A stretch of 10,477 nt of DNA. Source: Stramenopiles sp. TOSAG23-3 (lineage: Eukaryota; Sar). Every line of letters starts with the position of its first letter. The stretch's first letter is position 1. Of this stretch, positions 9,401-10,477 are shown one piece after another. Location: positions 1-10,477 of the forward strand of contig LT642811.1 in NCBI GenBank assembly GCA_900128585.1, given 5' to 3'. Made by a program: the position numbers and the translations under genes. A model generated the notes under the pieces. That model did no database searches. It was not told the origin of the DNA and saw nothing but the letters and a program-made list of their open reading frames with translations.

Positions 9401-10477
9401 TTTTTGGCATAATTCCAATTCGTCGCTCATGCTTTCCAGCTCCTCTTCGCGCCCTCCATACGAGCATGCTTGGACAACCACCGGAGTGTTGATGACATCA
9501 CCCATCATATTTCGAAATGACTGGTCAATACCCTCAAATCGCTTCGTATCATCCGGCAACTGGGATCGAATGTCTTTCGAGGTCAGAAAAATGGATTCCA
9601 AACTCATCCATGTGCGCTGGACACTTGTCCAGAGTTTCAATACAGTTTCCACCGTGCCCAAAGTACGCTGCCATTCTTCGACTCGGTCTCGAAAATAGTC
9701 TACAAATTTCCCCATACCAGCCATTGTTTGAAGGTTCAGCTGGTGTTCCTCCAACACTTCGACAATGTCTGAAGAAGCTCCTAACATTTTTGTCTCGCTG
9801 TCTTTGTAAGGAACAAAGTTGAACGCTAGGCCAGTCCACGCATCCTCAATGGATTGCATCCTCTTTTCGATCTTCCGTTCTTTAACTGCCACTTCCACGA
9901 TCTCTTGCACATCGTCAACGTGAGCATGCAATTTGAGATCCAACACATTTGCTAAACAGAAATGGGCACCCTTGTCGAAGTGACTGTGAGTCAAAGTCAT
10001 AACGCTCTTCCAATGGCGGTCTTGCATCGCTTCGTTGTGCAGCTCGCCGATTAAGGGGATAACTACAGCCATGTTCTTGACGCGGTCCGATAGTGTCTTG
10101 TACACGACCCAATTTCTCATACCCCGTGGCAATGTGCTCACCTGTTTGTCCAGATGGGAAGTCTCTTCCAAAAGGTTGTCACAATCAATATCAAGCCAAA
10201 GCGTCCCTGACCACTTTTCAAATTTCGCATCGACCAAGGCAGTGATGTCCCACGCTTTCTTCAGTATAACGATCTCAGATCGGGAATCTTTCAGTTCAAC
10301 GTACTCGCTTTCTGCCAGTTCGAACAGTTCCTCCAAATCGTGGAATTCCAGAGCTTCTTTCTCTATATTGCGGAGGAGGTTTACGTGTTGATCCAGCATT
10401 TTGTATGCTTCTGAACTCGGGCCGGTATATGAAAATGGGGCGTTAGTCCTGAAATTCATCCGGAACCGATTGACTTT
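410..10477 (-). CDS. Axonemal dynein heavy chain, probably outer-arm beta type; 5' end beyond the window
   Basis: Dynein heavy chains are AAA+ ATPase motors that slide axonemal doublet microtubules to drive ciliary beating. The frame is open from the window edge to TAA at 410-412, with a second in-frame TAA at 395-397. Residues are numbered from the Met codon at 10457-10459. That Met is not a real start: six codons upstream (KVNRFR) are in frame and the conserved tail is missing. Walker A motifs lie at 644-651 (GPAGTGKT), 946-953 (GPNGCGKT), 1281-1288 (GAAGTGKT) and 1627-1634 (GVGGSGKQ). The stalk, AAA5, AAA6 and C-terminal domain follow. The AAA1 and AAA4 spellings are axonemal and differ from cytoplasmic dynein. 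Resemblance to the DNAH9/11/17 group (for example LPDDTKRFEGID in the linker) is from memory. No frameshift, internal stop or intron is visible. The dynein class is sure; the beta assignment is less so. Confidence 0.97.
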   Translation of the reverse strand, partial: KVNRFRMNFRTNAPFSYTGPSSEAYKMLDQHVNLLRNIEKEALEFHDLEELFELAESEYVELKDSRSEIVILKKAWDITALVDAKFEKWSGTLWLDIDCDNLLEETSHLDKQVSTLPRGMRNWVVYKTLSDRVKNMAVVIPLIGELHNEAMQDRHWKSVMTLTHSHFDKGAHFCLANVLDLKLHAHVDDVQEIVEVAVKERKIEKRMQSIEDAWTGLAFNFVPYKDSETKMLGASSDIVEVLEEHQLNLQTMAGMGKFVDYFRDRVEEWQRTLGTVETVLKLWTSVQRTWMSLESIFLTSKDIRSQLPDDTKRFEGIDQSFRNMMGDVINTPVVVQACSYGGREEELESMSDELELCQKALNEYLDTKKNIFPRFYFVSDTSLLDILSNGNNPPRIMRHIGDCFLAVDTLEFNEPLKKEDGTPEIANVATAMIAKDGERVPFNAMFQITGAVENWLGELLETMKETLKQILDASLDSAANWELDRPRDRWIGDYPAQLALLASQVYWTEETENSLEELEGGDEDAVKRYLELCNSRLDALILLVQGQLTKEDRTKAIVMITIDVHARDVIKTLIDEKVEGPTVFRWQSQLRYYWDEESRDVKMSICDFRSIYSFEYHGNQSRLVITPLTDRCYITLTMALRLMLGGAPAGPAGTGKTETTKDLARSLGLPIYVFNCSEQMNYQSLGNTFRGLSQTGAWGCFDEFNRIEIEVLSVVATQVKSILDAIRFLAIPSNRPTDYRNKPAGTPPCVVGFFDFMGDSIKLWPTVGFWITMNPGYAGRTELPENLKAQFRSCAMIRPDLKPICENMLMAEGFMKARNLSIKFVTLYQLSSELLTEQPHYDWGLRAVKSVLTVAGMLKRAEPMVDEEMILMRALRDFNTPKMVSQDIPIFLRLIKDLFPGLELEKSVDEALQETCQKICKETGLQPDEAFISKVSEFQELLDVRHSVMLIGPNGCGKTSIWSTLAACHNDGAKKPICVYETVNPKSITSNELYGYMSLAKDWKDGVLSIIMRNMSKNNMPYHDFQSYKWVVLDGDIDAIWIESMNTVMDDNKVLTLVSNERIPLSPAMRMIFEINSLANATPATVSRAGILFINETDIGYTPYIESWIESRTAVHETSTLPGFFEKYIPRAFEIIKQNDLSTIVPVSKMCTIQSICYLLDGLLAQIDPEDTTKGADEIEHIFVMACLWAFCGPLTDDKKSASRTKFNTLWRSEFKKVIFPGEGHVLDYYYDVDSGDILPWSGKVEEYVHVGDGNFSSIFVPTVNSTRMTAYVDRLVRRKRPVLLVGAAGTGKTQLLREYLRNMEEGHLFCTINMNYYTDSLALQQQLEAPVEKRSGKVFGPPAQKYLVYFIDDLNMPFKEEYGTQTPIALLRQHMDYETWFDRSDPSLKKQIKDVQYVAAMNPTSGSFTINPRLQRHFVVLAALLPGSEDTSLIYSSIMSAHLAAFPPNIQAYCKNMVDGTIEFHNTVSEKFLPSAIKFHYNFNMREFSNIFQGLCKATPDFYSNEIKIARLWKHECARVFGDRLTTPNEHTRFTAMLIDCTKKYFEDLDQDIVHTEPLLFTSFCTFSMMDEGVYIDVKSSQQVRSILEGKLKEYNDSNAIMNLVLFEQAVQHVCRISRILENPRGNALLVGVGGSGKQSLSRLAAFLSGLNVVTLPVTSDYGVADLKEHLKGLYHKAGVKPANPLVFMLTDSMIVDEIFLVFINDLLSSGYIPDLFTAEEYDSIFAMLRNEAKAAGVPDTRDNMMDFFLQRVRSNLHTVLCFSPVGDQFRLRAQKFPGLCNCTSINWFHPWPRTALVSVAQKFLEEVEVANEDIKMNVPDHMSEVHLSVENASMKYFKTFGRYNYTTPKSFLELIYFFKSLYKRQQTTLAGNINRLSVGLETLQRTEKDVSELKLDLMKTMARVEEKKAGTDQLLEQMGKQRGEAEKQGKVAAIEKEKCSKLAAEAERIEKSAEGELAEAKPAMDAAKNAVNCLSKNSLIELKSFAKPPPGIDKVTTCVLMMIKNERKNFSWENAKKMMAKVDGFKQSLEDYDPRNIPDDVLSRLAPMLKDKEMDVAKMKKKSDAASNLCAWVINITGYNTIYKKVKPLMEQLEKAQQEKAVAQAALDEIVTIVDNLENRLSELQQSFLNATNEKAKVEAEADSCRARLSMAERLVHGLSSEKVRWGHEVEALKENEISLVGDVLLSAAFVSYSGAFNAPLRNELWSKKWMDDMAAREIPVTPGIDPMGQLTNSAEIAEWMNQGLPADRMSKENGAIMTSCSRWPLVIDPQLQGIKWIRNMEESRLGIGGGDEESGEENEEIEDAEANKKAPSGNLIVVQMTQKNWLRKVVGAIQNGWPCIIENLGEEIDSVLDPVLMRTVYRKGRNLFMSVGGNEVSYDENFRLYLQTKLSNPHYRPEVAAQTTLINFLVTEKGLQDQLLAKVVEQEEPALEESSAKLRSDFNRYKIQLRELENQLLERLSNAPDDILSDVALIEGLEDTKRTVTEINSAVEKGNEMQKNIDLARNQYVPVAAEAAMLYFLINELKQIDHMYQYSLDSFLVFFFKALERAPKSNDLQQRVENLRGNLRIVCYTWITRGLFQRDVEIFLSALVFQLLQRKVIGEDSGYSREHMDWLMRGGVETADEDNSIEWLPDNSWNACSSLATRSGFETFTSDMIESAPRFREWFNLSTPESEKLPLDWRELDKSPFLKLLAVRALRPDRMIAALRTFISDVLPGGKIFVDVDAQLNSYQILENLYDDSTPATPLYFILSPGVDVVSDVERLAKKNGMELGSNFFNISMGQGQDKIANERIEGAHSQGHWIMLNNVHLMPKWLVKLQMMLDGMSQEGSHKNFRLFLSSDPAKSIPVSILDRSIKITNEPPAGLKANLKRSFRSFSQGDFEELEQKTRGILFGLCHFHSVMIERKTFGPKGFNMQYPFSIQDLLASGVVLRNYMDSAPSKMPWDDLRYLIGEIMYGGHIVNDFDRLLCNCYLDFYLRDELLDEMELYPYGEEHQQGGKAAALGLSFKAPAPTTYDMYLKYVETNMVGDSPVAFGLHPNAEIGFRTDQAVHLFKTVTSLMPQNSGTDEGDDSTPSNPQNIADALVQDIMEVYREVNFDIDEILSNLDDPGPFQNVFLQECETMNALVSHMRHTLEELDAGFRGEMTMSSDMEKLMSELYTLEIPKAWQVRPFAFPSLRTLPLWLQNLMQRVTQLSEWSVSPMDPPRCTWISGLFNPQRFLTAIMQESARANTLELDKLVINTTVLKRQVEDIEAAARDGAFINGLYLEGARFDLGGGVLEPSRPKEMFFQMPVIQCKAVLAEKAETSSQYFCPVYKTQQRGPTYVFSANLRTKAPSAKWVLAGVVLVMDIGI
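413..1582 (-). other. Dynein heavy chain C-terminal domain, residues ~2960-3349
   Basis: This domain lies against the ring and modulates motor output. It begins after YGGHIVNDFDRLL and includes AFGLHPNAEIGFRTDQA. It then has a hydrophilic linker at 3059-3076 (QNSGTDEGDD and onward) and WISGLFNPQRFLTAI. The final hallmark is CPVYKTQQRGPTYVFSANL, then AKWVLAGV. The last residues, VLVMDIGI, depart from the short VALLLQ-like ending I expect in the family and run two or so residues longer. The rest is standard. Confidence 0.92.
1760..2662 (-). other. AAA6, residues ~2600-2900
   Basis: AAA6 is the last ring module and has no nucleotide-binding loop. Recognisable blocks are PLDWRELDKSPFLKLLAVRAL, TPLYFILSPGVDV (near 2743), NISMGQGQDKIANERI and GHWIMLNNVHLMPKWL (near 2800), followed by FRLFLSSDP and ITNEPPAGLKANL. 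The order and spacing match axonemal heavy chains. No insertions stand out. Confidence 0.9.
3200..3967 (-). other. AAA5, residues ~2165-2420, with strut helices following
   Basis: AAA5 lacks a Walker A motif, as in all dyneins, and is structural. It contains LLSAAFVSYSGAFN, then SRWPLVIDPQLQGIKWI, IIENLGEEIDSVLDP and KLSNPHYRPEVAAQTTLINF. The usual helical strut (buttress) that supports the stalk follows, including LRSDFNRYKIQLRELENQLL near residues 2430-2450. The odd point is an acidic insertion at about 2281-2309, listed separately. Confidence 0.88.
3533..3619 (-). other. Acidic low-complexity insertion inside AAA5, residues ~2281-2309
   Basis: Between the conserved blocks GIKWIRNMEES and GNLIVVQMTQKNWL, where the axonemal chains I recall join the two almost directly, there are about 29 extra residues. 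They start with a Gly-rich piece (GIGGG). Residues 2288-2302 follow, in which ten of fifteen positions are Asp or Glu, and the segment ends in NKKAPS. It is probably a disordered surface loop. The estimate of insertion length rests on remembered family sequence, so the edges are approximate. Confidence 0.7.
3980..4891 (-). other. Antiparallel coiled-coil stalk with microtubule-binding domain, residues ~1857-2160
   Basis: The stalk carries the ATP-sensitive microtubule-binding domain at its tip. CC1 begins at about Tyr1858 and is rich in Lys, Glu, Ala and Gln. The globular tip runs from about 1960 to 2075 and contains KSFAKPPPGI (Lys1983, prolines 1984-1986), DYDPRNIPDDVL and the closing CAWVINITGYNTIY (Cys2066-Trp2068). 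CC2 runs from about 2078 to Trp2162. The tip is of ordinary length, with no large flap-like insertion. The skewed codon content of this coiled coil also creates long empty frames on the other strand. Confidence 0.92.
4940..5677 (-). other. AAA4, nucleotide-binding module, residues ~1595-1840
   Basis: AAA4 sits at the base of the stalk. Walker A is GVGGSGKQSLSRLAA starting at 1627; Gln instead of Thr/Ser after the lysine is the usual axonemal spelling and separates it from cytoplasmic dynein. The Walker B region is FMLTDSMIVDE at 1683-1693. It is followed by INDLLSSGYIPDLF, by LCFSPVGDQFRLRAQKFP and by NCTSINWFHPWP, all standard in axonemal heavy chains. Confidence 0.92.
5930..6712 (-). other. 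AAA3, regulatory ATPase module, residues ~1250-1510
   Basis: AAA3 nucleotide state gates communication between AAA1 and the stalk. Walker A is GAAGTGKT at 1281-1288 within PVLLVGAAGTGKTQLL. Walker B is YFIDDLNMP with Asp1347 and Asp1348. Sensor-1 is AAMNPTSGSFTINPRLQRHF, including a plausible arginine finger. Both nucleotide-binding signatures are intact, so this site probably still binds nucleotide. Whether it hydrolyses cannot be judged from sequence alone. Confidence 0.9.
6815..7747 (-). other. AAA2, nucleotide-binding module, residues ~905-1215
   Basis: In dyneins AAA2 binds ATP structurally and is thought not to hydrolyse it. Walker A is GPNGCGKT at 946-953. The Walker B-like strand is WVVLDGDID with Asp1028 and Asp1030, followed by WIESMNTVMDDNKVLTL and the very conserved NATPATVSRAGI. 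The P-loop differs from the GNAGTGKS-like form I recall for outer-arm beta chains but still satisfies GxxxxGK[ST]. Boundaries are approximate. Confidence 0.9.
7820..8647 (-). other. AAA1, principal ATPase site, residues ~605-880
   Basis: AAA1 is the main ATP-hydrolysing module of dynein. It opens with FEYHGNQSRLVITPLTDR (608 onward), the usual entry into the ring. Walker A GPAGTGKTETTKD starts at residue 644, with Lys650 and Thr651 contacting nucleotide. Walker B is CFDEFNR at 694-700, with Asp696 and Glu697 as the Mg-binding and catalytic acids. Sensor-1 Asn768 sits in ITMNPGYAGRTELP. All catalytic residues are intact, which argues for an active motor and against a pseudogene. Confidence 0.95.
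8690..10459 (-). other. Dynein linker region (DHC_N2-like), residues ~1-590
   Basis: This is the lever-like linker that arches over the AAA ring and swings during the power stroke. The visible part starts inside the region before the linker (FRTNAPFSYTG) and includes conserved-looking blocks such as WQRTLGTVETVLKLW, the run SLESIFLTSKDIRSQLPDD and KRFEGID, all typical of outer-arm chains. It ends with VFRWQSQLRYYW just ahead of AAA1. The tail that binds intermediate chains and neighbouring heavy chains is not in the window. Boundaries are approximate because they come from motif spacing, not from a profile alignment. Confidence 0.85.

Noticed and set aside
9549-9839. 96-codon minus-strand frame, out of phase with the dynein
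   Set aside because: It overlaps the linker in another frame, and the in-phase protein is strongly conserved there.
10457-10459. ATG as the true start of the dynein
   Set aside because: The frame is open upstream to the window edge and the family requires a long N-terminal tail; this is an internal methionine.
410-10477. Cytoplasmic dynein (DYNC1H1/DYNC2H1 type)
   Set aside because: AAA1 GPAGTGKTETTKD and AAA4 GVGGSGKQS are the axonemal spellings, and the C-terminal ending CPVYKT-QRGPTYV is axonemal.

Overview
This window is almost entirely one gene: a very long minus-strand reading frame, open from the right edge (10477) to a TAA stop at 410-412. It encodes the C-terminal three quarters of an axonemal dynein heavy chain. 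The whole motor is present in order: linker, AAA1 to AAA4 each with a Walker A loop, coiled-coil stalk with microtubule-binding domain, AAA5, AAA6 and C-terminal domain. About 3,355 codons are visible. Family members usually have about 4,400-4,600 residues, so roughly the first 1,100-1,200 residues (tail) lie beyond position 10477. Motif spellings such as GPAGTGKTETTKD in AAA1 and GVGGSGKQS in AAA4 mark it as axonemal rather than cytoplasmic. The linker and C-terminal sequence look most like the outer-arm beta type (animal DNAH9/11/17 group), a judgement from remembered family sequence and not from a search.

The organism is a eukaryote that builds motile cilia or flagella. About 10 kb of coding sequence without a visible intron points to an intron-poor unicellular lineage. 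Stramenopiles (oomycete or diatom type), kinetoplastid-like flagellates or chytrid-like fungi would all fit, and the window alone does not decide among them. Coding DNA is of middling base composition, while the 3' flank is strongly AT-rich.

Layout: 1-90 holds nothing recognisable. 91-345 is an AT-rich repeat cluster downstream of the dynein stop. It has two direct copies of a ~35-bp unit and an inverted copy, giving a perfect 38-bp inverted repeat around a 111-bp loop of degenerate TCATATGTAT...TAATTTG units. 346-409 is the proximal 3' flank or 3' UTR. 410-10477 is the dynein gene. No second protein gene, RNA gene, CRISPR array or transposase gene could be supported.

I did not find a new multi-gene system. 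The points most worth a second look are the inverted-repeat cluster just after the gene, an acidic insertion in AAA5, the absence of introns, and small departures from consensus in the AAA2 P-loop and at the extreme C-terminus.
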